Below, piece by piece: positions 1-6,688 of a stretch of DNA of 15,761 nucleotides (its first letter is position 1; every line of letters starts with the position of its first letter). A program made the position numbers and the translations under genes. Source of the stretch: JABCPE02 sp963521545 (GTDB lineage Bacteria; Bacteroidota; Bacteroidia; Flavobacteriales; Weeksellaceae); contig CAUQVP010000036.1 in assembly GCA_963521545.1 (NCBI GenBank), forward strand, positions 1 to 15,761, in the 5' to 3' direction. The notes beneath the pieces were generated by a model, which did not search any database, was not told the DNA's origin, and worked only from the letters and a program-made list of their open reading frames with translations.

Positions 1-461
1 CCGCCAAGCATGATGATAAGTCTTTGCCAAGCTGGTTTGCTACGGAATTCCCAAGGTTCAGCAGGTTTTTTCAGTTGTTCTGTATCCATGCTTTCGTCCA
101 CCATTCCCGCTATCTTTACATAGCCACCCATAGGCAGCCAGCCGATGCCCCATTTTGTGCTCTCTGGGTGTTTTCTCCAGTCACTATCTGGGAGGTTTTC
201 TGTATTGATAGGAACTTCTTTTTTTTCTCCATCTATCTCGATGACTTCTGTATCAGGCTGATTTTTAGAGAAAAATTTGTATTGCCATTTTCCATTGATT
301 TTTTTCATTGAAAATAAAGAAAACCAAGGGTCAAAAAATAGGAAAAATTTCTCTGCGCGGGTCTTGAACCACTTTGCAGGAAGATAATGTCCTAATTCGT
401 GAAGAATTACTAAAATAGAAATGCTTAGAATGAACTGAAATATTTGTATTGCTAAATCCAT
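1..461 (-). CDS. rseP: RseP-type site-2 zinc metalloprotease, N-terminal part (cut by window edge)
   Basis: The first 153 residues are present; the rest lies beyond the left edge. The protein starts at the ATG read from 461 with a hydrophobic segment at residues 3-20, followed by the M50 zinc-protease motif HELGH at residues 21-25 (two zinc-ligand histidines and the catalytic glutamate). Further in, the stretch WLPMGGYVKIAGMVDESMD is the conserved RseP region between the first membrane helix and the PDZ domains. Known role of the family: intramembrane cleavage of anti-sigma factors or remnant signal peptides in the inner membrane. The gene is divergent from the nitrilase-family gene, with a TAnnTTTG element 23-30 bases upstream of the start. 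The missing part should hold the PDZ domain(s) and the NxxPxxxLDG motif. The family call is firm; the substrate cannot be inferred here. Confidence 0.93.
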   Translation of the reverse strand, partial: MDLAIQIFQFILSISILVILHELGHYLPAKWFKTRAEKFFLFFDPWFSLFSMKKINGKWQYKFFSKNQPDTEVIEIDGEKKEVPINTENLPDSDWRKHPESTKWGIGWLPMGGYVKIAGMVDESMDTEQLKKPAEPWEFRSKPAWQRLIIMLG

Positions 462-483
462 CAAATTTAAAATTAAAATCGTG

Positions 484-491
484 CAAAGGTA
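484..491 (-). promoter_or_regulatory. Candidate -7 element for rseP
   Basis: TACCTTTG on the minus strand fits the Bacteroidota sigma-A -7 consensus TAnnTTTG and is followed by GCAC. It would start transcription about 15-20 bases before the rseP ATG. No clear -33 TTG at 19 bases was seen. A second match (TAAATTTG, 469..462) touches the ATG and is less likely to be used. Confidence 0.5.
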
Positions 492-508
492 ATAAAAACA
501 TTATTAAA

Positions 509-516
509 TATTTTTG
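509..516 (+). promoter_or_regulatory. Candidate -7 element for the nitrilase-family gene
   Basis: TATTTTTG matches TAnnTTTG and would give a leader of roughly 40 A-rich bases before the ATG at 562. The region is very AT-rich, so a chance match is possible. Confidence 0.42.
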
Positions 517-561
517 GATTAAAAATAAAAATAATAGATTTACAAGCAAAAATCAGAAAAA

Positions 562-1311
562 ATGAAAATAACAGCGTTAAATTTAGATATTCGATGGAAA
601 TCTCCAGAGGAAAATATCAATATCATTGAAGAAAAATTAAAAGATGAACAAGCGGATATATTTCTTCTTCCAGAGATGTTTACTACGGGATTTTGTGTTG
701 ATACGGAAGAGGTAGCGGATAGTAAAGGCGAAACCCTTGCATGGATGAAGAGTTTTGCGGAGAAGAAAAAATCAGCAGTGGGAGGGAGTGTTTCAGTGAA
801 AGAAGATGGACGGTTTTATAATAGATTTTATTTCGTGGAACCTTCTGGAAAAGTTCATCAATACGATAAAAAACACTTGTTTTCTTTCGGTGGAGAGGAC
901 AAAATCTATACACCAGGGAAGGAGCGTGTGGTGGTTGATTATAAGGGAGTTAGGTTTTTGCTTTTGGTGTGCTATGATTTGAGATTTCCTGTATTTGCTA
1001 GAAATGTAGATGGCTATGATGTGATGATAGATGTAGCCAGCTGGGCAGAACCTCGTATTTTGGCGTGGGAAACACTATTGAGAGCTAGAGCTATTGAGAA
1101 TCAGTCGTTTGTGTTCGGTGTTAATAGGATAGGGATAGATGGTTCTGGGTTGAATTATCCAGAAAGTACCCGTTGTTTCTATGCTGATGGGACAGAGATT
1201 TCTGAGAAAAAGGGAGATATAATATCAGCAAATATAGATTTAGAGAAACTAAATTCTTTTAGACAGAAATTTAAAGTCCTTTTAGACAGAGATGAATTTG
1301 AATTAAAATAG
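562..1311 (+). CDS. Carbon-nitrogen hydrolase (nitrilase superfamily), omega-amidase YafV-like
   Basis: This is a 249-residue cytoplasmic enzyme of the nitrilase superfamily with the full Glu-Lys-Cys catalytic set. Glu38 lies in LLPEMFTTGF, Lys103 in YDKKHLFSF and Cys137 in LVCYDLRFP. The length, the YDKKHLF and CYDLRFP wording and the RARAIENQ segment after the cysteine fit the YafV / Nit2 omega-amidase branch. That branch hydrolyses alpha-ketoglutaramate or ketosuccinamate to the keto acid and ammonia, a repair and salvage step after transaminase use of glutamine or methionine. The start is the ATG at 562 in an A-rich context without a Shine-Dalgarno sequence, normal for this phylum. It is a single-gene unit ending in a shared hairpin. 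The omega-amidase activity is inferred from the branch; the superfamily assignment is secure. Confidence 0.88.
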   Translation: MKITALNLDIRWKSPEENINIIEEKLKDEQADIFLLPEMFTTGFCVDTEEVADSKGETLAWMKSFAEKKKSAVGGSVSVKEDGRFYNRFYFVEPSGKVHQYDKKHLFSFGGEDKIYTPGKERVVVDYKGVRFLLLVCYDLRFPVFARNVDGYDVMIDVASWAEPRILAWETLLRARAIENQSFVFGVNRIGIDGSGLNYPESTRCFYADGTEISEKKGDIISANIDLEKLNSFRQKFKVLLDRDEFELK

Positions 1312-1345
1312 AAAAATGGAGCTTTATAACGGCTCCATTTTTTAT
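1312..1345. terminator. Shared terminator between two convergent genes
   Basis: A perfect 11-bp inverted repeat (AAAAATGGAGC at 1312-1322 and GCTCCATTTTT at 1332-1342) encloses a 9-base loop and is T-rich on its right side. It sits in the 52-bp gap between convergent stops at 1311 and 1364 and probably ends both transcripts. Confidence 0.85.
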
Positions 1346-1363
1346 ATAAATAAAAATAATTTC

Positions 1364-1699
1364 TTAAAAATCCTCGTCAGAATCTATTGTGAAAGAACGG
1401 GATTTGAAGTCTTTGTCATGTTTTTCAGAAATTACATCTTCTCCTTTTTGTTCAATAATGAAATCCTTAGTTTCATTAAACATTTCTAAGAAACCTTTGA
1501 AATCTTCTTTGTAAAGATAGATTTTGTGTTTTTCAAAAGTTGCTTCACCACTTTCATTAAAATTCTTTTTACTTTCTGTGATAGTAAGGTAGTAATCGCC
1601 TGCTTTTGTTTCTCTCACATCAAAGAAATAAGTTCTCCTTCCTGCTTTTAACACCTTTGTAAAAATTTCATTTTCTTGGCGTTCTTTGTAATCACTCAT
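1364..1699 (-). CDS. DUF3276 / PUR-domain nucleic-acid-binding protein
   Basis: This 111-residue soluble protein matches the small bacterial PUR-alpha-like family (DUF3276), which is widespread in Bacteroidota. The core is one PUR repeat at about residues 11-85. It contains the strand LKAGRRTYFFDVRETKAGD, the strand YYLTITESKK and a helix around FKGFLEMFNETKDFI. The C-terminus (about 86-111) is charged, acidic at the end, and probably disordered. PUR domains bind single-stranded DNA and RNA; the spirochaete homologue BpuR is a nucleic-acid-binding regulator. A role in RNA or DNA binding is therefore likely, but its target is unknown. It lies 96 bp downstream of the ABC exporter gene and has its own candidate promoter, so it is probably transcribed separately as well as by read-through. 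Confidence 0.87.
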   Translation of the reverse strand: MSDYKERQENEIFTKVLKAGRRTYFFDVRETKAGDYYLTITESKKNFNESGEATFEKHKIYLYKEDFKGFLEMFNETKDFIIEQKGEDVISEKHDKDFKSRSFTIDSDEDF

Positions 1700-1725
1700 T
1701 TTATTGTTATTTTAATAATGCTCAA

Positions 1726-1733
1726 CAAATTTA
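1726..1733 (-). promoter_or_regulatory. Candidate -7 element for the DUF3276 gene
   Basis: TAAATTTG on the minus strand (TAnnTTTG consensus) ends 26 bases before the ATG, giving a leader of about 20 bases. It lies in the very AT-rich gap behind the ABC exporter gene. Confidence 0.5.
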
Positions 1734-1795
1734 AGATAATTTTTTAAATTTTCATAGAAAAAATCAAAAAAACTATCAAAAATCATGTATTTGGT

Positions 1796-3442
1796 TTACA
1801 GATTTATTTTTTTACTGCTCGTAACCGTTTCTCTGTGGGTGATGATGATGGCAGTGCAGTTGGCAACCTCTTTTTCTATATTGGTCAAAATGTTTTGTTC
1901 GGTTTTGGTGTCAAGAGCCGATAAACAGTCATCAAAAATCACGATTTGAGGCTGTTTGATAAGGGCTCTGGCGATGCAGATTCTTTGTTTCTGTCCGCCT
2001 GAAAGCATCACTCCTCGTTCTCCTACCACTGTCTGGTATTTGTCTTTGAATAGCATCACATCATTATGAATGTCGGCTATTTTCGCGAATTTTTCTATCA
2101 GTTCAGGTGTAGGATTGTCTATCGCAAAGCCGATGTTATTCTCTATCGTGTCGGAGAAAAGATAACTTTCCTGCGGGATATAACCGATGAATTTTCGGTA
2201 AAGTTCCAGATTGTGATCTTTTAGGTTTTTGCCGTCTATCAGTATTTCTCCTTCGTCTGGGTCTATCAGCCTGCAAAGAAGAAGAGCGATGGTAGATTTC
2301 CCGCTTCCTGTTTTTCCTGTGATGGTGATGAATTCTCCAGCATTTACTTTAAAACTTAAATTCTCCACAGCTTTGATGCCTGTATTGGGATAGGTGTAGC
2401 TCACATTTCGGAACTCTATATCGCCTTTGATTTCGTAAATATCATGATTGGTATTAACGATATCGGAATGAATGTCCATAAATTCATTTATCCTCTGCAT
2501 GGAGGCTTCTGCCCGTTGGTTGATAGAAGTCACCCAGCCCACGGTACTGAACGGAATCACCATCGCATTGGCATACATAAAGAAATTGGCAATCATACCG
2601 ATGTTGATTTCTCCATTAATGTATTTCTGTCCGCCGATGAATAAAATAGCGATATCCAAAATTCCCACAATCAAAATCATAGAAGTGTAGAAAAAATTCT
2701 CATACTTGGCTAAATCTACGGCTCTGTTTTGGTAATTTTTGATTTTTTCGCCGTATTTGTCTTGGACATATTTTTCTTTGTTAAAGAATTTCACCACTCT
2801 AATTCCCGAAAAACTATCCTGCACGAAAGTAGAAATCGCAGACTGGCTTTCCTGAACCAGCTTTGATTTTTTTCCTACAATTCCGCTTACTTTATACACA
2901 GAAAGAGAAAATATAGGAAGCAATATCAGAATGACAAGTGTCATTTCCAAATCAGTCCTTATCATATAAAAACTAGTAATCATCAGCAAGATGATGAGGT
3001 TCGCTACATACATCACGCCAGGGCCGAGATACATTCTAATGGCAATGATATCCTCACTAAGGCGGTTCATAAGGTCGCCTATACTTGTCTTTTTGAAATT
3101 TGTAAGAGAAAGACTTTGGTAGTGTTGGTAGATTTCGTTTTTTAGTTCGTATTCTATTTTTCTGGATGTCACTATGATGGTCTGTCTCATCATAAACCGA
3201 AAAACTCCTGCAATGATGGATGAGCCTATGATGATGCCTCCATTGATAAGAAGCGTTTTTATAATAGTGTCGCTGTCAGTGTTTTCACTGCTCAAAACCT
3301 GCTGTATAGCATCTATGGTGTCTCCTAGATATTGTATCCAGAAGATATTGAAAAAATTACTGAGAAAAATAAATAATACCCCTAGCGAAAGCATATTTCT
3401 ATGTTTCCAAAAATAAGGATTAAGGGATTTTAGGGCTTTCAT
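1796..3442 (-). CDS. ABC exporter half-transporter (MdlA/MdlB/MsbA type), C-terminus truncated
   Basis: This 548-residue fused membrane-ATPase subunit would act as a dimer in the inner membrane. Hydrophobic segments lie near residues 18-40, 63-82, 141-160, 166-184, 251-272 and 282-302, as in type IV exporters. The ATPase domain starts near 341. Walker A is GKTGSGKST (376-384), the Q-loop Gln is 424, the signature LSGGQ is 480-484, Walker B is IVIFDD (500-505) and the switch histidine is His536. Two things are odd. The catalytic glutamate after Walker B is Asp505, as in degenerate sites such as E. coli MdlA. The protein also ends 12 residues after His536, where relatives usually run on for about 35-50 residues (the ADKIIVL..G.I.E.G.H.EL stretch). 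The start lies 6 bp behind the sensor-kinase stop, so it is in the ribE operon. The substrate is unknown. Confidence 0.9.
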   Translation of the reverse strand: MKALKSLNPYFWKHRNMLSLGVLFIFLSNFFNIFWIQYLGDTIDAIQQVLSSENTDSDTIIKTLLINGGIIIGSSIIAGVFRFMMRQTIIVTSRKIEYELKNEIYQHYQSLSLTNFKKTSIGDLMNRLSEDIIAIRMYLGPGVMYVANLIILLMITSFYMIRTDLEMTLVILILLPIFSLSVYKVSGIVGKKSKLVQESQSAISTFVQDSFSGIRVVKFFNKEKYVQDKYGEKIKNYQNRAVDLAKYENFFYTSMILIVGILDIAILFIGGQKYINGEINIGMIANFFMYANAMVIPFSTVGWVTSINQRAEASMQRINEFMDIHSDIVNTNHDIYEIKGDIEFRNVSYTYPNTGIKAVENLSFKVNAGEFITITGKTGSGKSTIALLLCRLIDPDEGEILIDGKNLKDHNLELYRKFIGYIPQESYLFSDTIENNIGFAIDNPTPELIEKFAKIADIHNDVMLFKDKYQTVVGERGVMLSGGQKQRICIARALIKQPQIVIFDDCLSALDTKTEQNILTNIEKEVANCTAIIITHRETVTSSKKINL

Positions 3443-3448
3443 TCTTTT

Positions 3449-4897
3449 TTACATGTTTGTAGGGAGGATAATCATAAGTGTGGTTCCTTTTCCTTCTTTG
3501 GAACGGATGGAGATTTCTCCCTTGTAGTCTTCTATCATTCTTTTTACCATTGCCAGTCCGAGGCCTGTTCCGCTGGATTTGGTGGTAAAATTGGGTTCAA
3601 AGATTTTTTCTAATTTGTCCTCAGGGATTCCGTTTCCGTTATCCTCTATGGATAGGCTTATTTTTTTATTTAAAAGTTCCAGATTGATTTTGATGAAAAA
3701 GTCTTGCTTCTCACTTTTTGCTTGCTGGGCATTTAGGATGAGATTGGTCATTATCCTTTGGAAGAAAGATTTATCAAAGTTTATGAGAATATTATTTTGT
3801 TTAGGGTAAAATGTAATTTCATTTTTATCATCAAAAATCCTTATCAGGGATAAAATTTCATTGTTCACATTGATTACTTCATTCTTTTTTTCGGGTAGTT
3901 TCGTAAACTCCGAAAAAGCTCCAGCTACTTTCGCTATTAGGTCTATTTGGTCTTCCATGGAGGCGCAGAGTTTTTTTACTTTATCTTCTATCTCAGGGTC
4001 GTTTTTATCAAATTTCCTTTCAAAATTTTGGATAAGGAGTTTCATGGGAGTCAGCGGATTTTTGACTTCATGAGCTACCTGTTTTGCCATTTCGCGCCAT
4101 GCAGACTCTTTCTCTTTGAAGAATAATAGTTTTTTTTGTTCCTCTATCATCCGTATGGTTCGGTTATAGGAATTGATGAGCGGAGTGAATTCATCATCGT
4201 TGTAATATCGGATGGGTTTTATTTCTTCATTAAGGTCTATTTGTGTTATTTTTTGTGAAATTTTCCTGATGTTTTTCGTTAGTTCATCGGAAATTCTCCA
4301 GCTGAGCCATATTCCAAGGGCGATGATGATGATGTTCGCCGCAACCATGATTTGGATATACTGATTAAAGGTATCCAAACGGGTGTTATCACTATGATAA
4401 AAAGGAAAAAAAACAATGGCGACAGGCTCCAGCATGTTGTTTAGGAGTGGGATGTAGGAGGCTGTTAGATTGTCCTCCTCATCTTTTATGTATTCCACAG
4501 AATCAAATCTATTTCCTTTTTTTAGGATTTTTTTTAGGACTTCTTCGGGAATTTCCTGTGGAGAAACTTGGTTTTTCTCTTTGTTGGAAAGCAGGAATTT
4601 CCCTTGTAGATTATAAATGATAATATCCTGCTTATTGATATCGGAGATTTCAAGGATTTTTTTCTCCAAGATGGGTTTTATGTTTTCTTCGGTTACAGTC
4701 GTGTGGCTCACTGCGTAGTCCAGTGAAGACATCAGTATTTCTACCGTCTGGCGTAGCCTTTCTTTGTTTTGGGTTTCGGTATTTTTTTTGAAAACGAGAT
4801 AGGAGATTACCGTTACGCCTATGATACTCAGTAGGGTAACCAGCATAAATCCGAAGAAAATTCTCGTTCGTATGTTTCCTTTGATGATGGAGCTCAT
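3449..4897 (-). CDS. Membrane sensor histidine kinase, NtrY-like
   Basis: This 482-residue protein has two membrane helices (about 12-35 and 180-200) flanking a sensor region of about 145 residues outside the cytoplasm. A HAMP-like linker follows (about 200-252). The dimerisation and phosphoacceptor motif is AHEVKNPLTPMKL with His276, wording typical of NtrY-family kinases. The ATPase domain has the N-box NLILNAQQA (385-393), the G1 box DNGNG (419-423), the F-box FEPNFTTK (433-440) and the G2 box GTGLGLA (443-449), so it looks catalytically complete. It starts 3 bp after the ribE stop and ends 6 bp before the exporter gene, suggesting translational coupling. No response regulator is encoded in the window, so its partner is elsewhere. 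The signal sensed is unknown; the neighbouring exporter is a possible output, but that is inference. Confidence 0.92.
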   Translation of the reverse strand: MSSIIKGNIRTRIFFGFMLVTLLSIIGVTVISYLVFKKNTETQNKERLRQTVEILMSSLDYAVSHTTVTEENIKPILEKKILEISDINKQDIIIYNLQGKFLLSNKEKNQVSPQEIPEEVLKKILKKGNRFDSVEYIKDEEDNLTASYIPLLNNMLEPVAIVFFPFYHSDNTRLDTFNQYIQIMVAANIIIIALGIWLSWRISDELTKNIRKISQKITQIDLNEEIKPIRYYNDDEFTPLINSYNRTIRMIEEQKKLLFFKEKESAWREMAKQVAHEVKNPLTPMKLLIQNFERKFDKNDPEIEDKVKKLCASMEDQIDLIAKVAGAFSEFTKLPEKKNEVINVNNEILSLIRIFDDKNEITFYPKQNNILINFDKSFFQRIMTNLILNAQQAKSEKQDFFIKINLELLNKKISLSIEDNGNGIPEDKLEKIFEPNFTTKSSGTGLGLAMVKRMIEDYKGEISIRSKEGKGTTLMIILPTNM

Positions 4898-4900
4898 GGG

Positions 4901-5485
4901 CTATTTTTTCATAAGTTTTGCTACATATTTCCCAATGATATCAAATTCTAAATTCACTCTGTCGCCAATCTCTAAATTCTTTAAATTAGTATGTTCCCAA
5001 GTGTAAGGAATTATCGCCACCGAAAACTCATTTTCTCCGCTGTGGGCTACGGTCAGGCTGATGCCATCTACGTTGATAGACCCTTGTGGAACGGTAGTAA
5101 ATCCATCTTTCTCGGTGTATGCTATCGTGATGTAGTGGCTGCCGTTTAGGTTTTCTATGGATTTTATTGTCCCTGTTTGGTCTACATGTCCCTGCACGAT
5201 ATGCCCGTCCAATCTGCCGTTCATCAGCACGCATCTTTCTAGATTTACTTCTGTGCCTATTTTCCAGCTTCCCAGATTGGTTTTTTCCAAGGTTTCTTGT
5301 ATTGCGGTTACTCCATATCGTTGATTTTCAATTTTTTCTATGGTCAGGCAGCAGCCGTTATGAGAAAGACTTTGGTCTATTTTTAGTTCATCTGTAAAAG
5401 GACAACTCATTGTAAAATGAACACTTGTTCCCTTGGCTTCTATATTTTCTACTGTGGCAGTGGCTTCTACTATTCCTGTAAACAT
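4901..5485 (-). CDS. ribE: Riboflavin synthase, alpha subunit
   Basis: This 194-residue cytoplasmic enzyme dismutates two 6,7-dimethyl-8-ribityllumazine molecules to riboflavin plus 5-amino-6-ribitylamino-uracil, the last step of vitamin B2 synthesis; the active form is a trimer. It begins with the invariant MFTGIVE and has two lumazine-binding barrels. The first (about 1-90) holds SLSHNGCCLTIE (39-50). The second (about 95-185) holds the duplicated counterpart GSINVDGISLTV (135-146). The joining segment MNGRLDGHIVQGHVD (88-102) is diagnostic. Length is normal for the family (190-220). It is the first gene of an operon with a sensor kinase and an ABC exporter, and is divergent from pdxA. No FMN riboswitch fits in the 85-bp gap. 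The symbol ribE is used in most Bacteroidota; the E. coli equivalent is ribC. Confidence 0.96.
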   Translation of the reverse strand: MFTGIVEATATVENIEAKGTSVHFTMSCPFTDELKIDQSLSHNGCCLTIEKIENQRYGVTAIQETLEKTNLGSWKIGTEVNLERCVLMNGRLDGHIVQGHVDQTGTIKSIENLNGSHYITIAYTEKDGFTTVPQGSINVDGISLTVAHSGENEFSVAIIPYTWEHTNLKNLEIGDRVNLEFDIIGKYVAKLMKK

Positions 5486-5535
5486 AAATTTAAAGTATTT
5501 TTGAATAAATCTGTTTTCTTCTCAAAAAATTAAAC

Positions 5536-5543
5536 TAATTTTG
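5536..5543 (+). promoter_or_regulatory. Candidate -7 element for pdxA
   Basis: TAATTTTG fits TAnnTTTG, with initiation expected near 5549 and a leader of about 22 bases before the pdxA ATG. It lies within the region predicted to be transcribed as the ribE leader from the opposite promoter. Confidence 0.55.
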
Positions 5544-5556
5544 CTCTTTTAAGACC

Positions 5557-5564
5557 CAAAGTTA
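5557..5564 (-). promoter_or_regulatory. Candidate -7 element for the ribE operon
   Basis: TAACTTTG on the minus strand fits TAnnTTTG, with initiation expected near 5551 and a leader of about 65 bases. It is only 13 bp from the pdxA -7 element on the other strand, and its upstream part extends into the pdxA coding region. Confidence 0.5.
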
Positions 5565-5570
5565 AGCAAA

Positions 5571-6653
5571 ATGGAATTTAAACATAAAATAAAAGTAGGA
5601 ATTTCTATCGGTGACTATAATGGAATAGGTCCAGAAATCATCCTTAAAACATTGAAAGACAAGAGTATGCTGGATTTTTTTACACCTGTGATTTTTGGTT
5701 CAGGGAAGCTTTTTTCTTTTCAGAAAAATGTATTCAAACTGCAGTTTAATTTTAACTATATCCTCCACGCCTCCGAGGCGGTAGATGGGCAGATAAACAT
5801 TGTAAATCTTCGCAAAGATGAAATGGAGGTAAAGTTTGGTATGCCCACAGAGGAATCTACCAAACTGGCGATAGACTCGTTAGAAGCTGCGACAAATGCC
5901 CTGATGAAGGGTGGTGTAGATGTGCTGGTAACTGCGCCTATCAATAAGGATGAAATGATAAAACACGGTTTCCCATACACAGGGCATACCGAGTATTTGG
6001 AGAAAAAATTTGCAGCCAAAGGATTGATGTTTTTGGTAACAGAGGATTTAAAAGTAGCAGTTTCTACCCATCATATTCCACTGGCGAAAGTAGCAGAAAC
6101 AATTACGAAACAAAGGATAATAGACCAAGTAAAACAGATGAACAATTGTCTGAAACTAGATTTCTCTATCGAAAGACCAAAAATCGCAGTTCTTGGGCTG
6201 AATCCACACTCAGGCGATGGCGGAACGATAGGAATGGAGGAAAAAGAAATCATAGAACCAGCCATCAAGGAATTGTTCGACCAAGGTTTTATGGCTTTTG
6301 GGCCTTATCCAGCGGATAGTTTCTTCCAGCCAGAAAAATACAAGCATTTTGATGGAGTTTTAGCGATGTATCATGACCAAGGTCTTACTCCGTTTAAGAC
6401 TATTGCATACGAAAACGGAGTGAACTACACCGCAGGAATGCCGCTCATCAGAACATCGCCAGACCATGGAACGGCTTATGATATCGCAGGGAAGGGCGTT
6501 GCGGATGCTCATTCCTTTGAGGAGGCAGTTTTCACAGCGATAAAGATTTTCAAAAATAGAGTAGAAAATTTAGACCTCATCGCTCATAAATTAGAGGTAA
6601 GAAAAATAGCTCAGAATTTAGAAGATGAGGATCTTCCAGAAGGAGAGGAATAA
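5571..6653 (+). CDS. pdxA: 4-hydroxythreonine-4-phosphate dehydrogenase
   Basis: This 360-residue cytoplasmic NAD-dependent enzyme oxidises 4-phosphohydroxy-L-threonine, giving 3-amino-2-oxopropyl phosphate after decarboxylation, in the DXP-dependent vitamin B6 pathway. Family motifs run the whole length: GISIGDYNGIGPE (10-22), VTAPINKDEMIKHGFPYTGHTE (120-141), STHHIP (165-170), GLNPHSGDGGTIG (209-221), MYHDQGLTPFKT (266-277) and TSPDHGTAYDIAGKG (295-309). The metal-ligand histidines expected for PdxA map to His167 or His168, His213 and His268. The length is slightly above the E. coli protein (329) because of a modest extension in the N-terminal half and an acidic tail. It is alone on its transcript, divergent from ribE and closed by a strong hairpin. 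The pairing with ribE brings two cofactor pathways under one shared intergenic region. Confidence 0.96.
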   Translation: MEFKHKIKVGISIGDYNGIGPEIILKTLKDKSMLDFFTPVIFGSGKLFSFQKNVFKLQFNFNYILHASEAVDGQINIVNLRKDEMEVKFGMPTEESTKLAIDSLEAATNALMKGGVDVLVTAPINKDEMIKHGFPYTGHTEYLEKKFAAKGLMFLVTEDLKVAVSTHHIPLAKVAETITKQRIIDQVKQMNNCLKLDFSIERPKIAVLGLNPHSGDGGTIGMEEKEIIEPAIKELFDQGFMAFGPYPADSFFQPEKYKHFDGVLAMYHDQGLTPFKTIAYENGVNYTAGMPLIRTSPDHGTAYDIAGKGVADAHSFEEAVFTAIKIFKNRVENLDLIAHKLEVRKIAQNLEDEDLPEGEE

Positions 6654-6685
6654 AAAAAGCACCTGATTTCAGGTGCTTTTTCTTT
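6654..6685. terminator. Shared terminator between pdxA and the OstA-like gene
   Basis: The inverted repeat AAAAAGCACCTGA (6654-6666) / TCAGGTGCTTTTT (6669-6681) has a tight loop and T-runs on both strands. It lies between convergent stops at 6653 and 6689, so it serves both directions. Confidence 0.92.
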
Positions 6686-6688
6686 TTA

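Noticed and set aside
24..311. 95-codon plus-strand frame
   Set aside because: Antisense to rseP, whose HELGH and GGYVKIAGM motifs prove the other strand is coding.
5486..5570. FMN riboswitch before ribE
   Set aside because: The 85-bp gap is too short and lacks the conserved FMN-aptamer sequence blocks.
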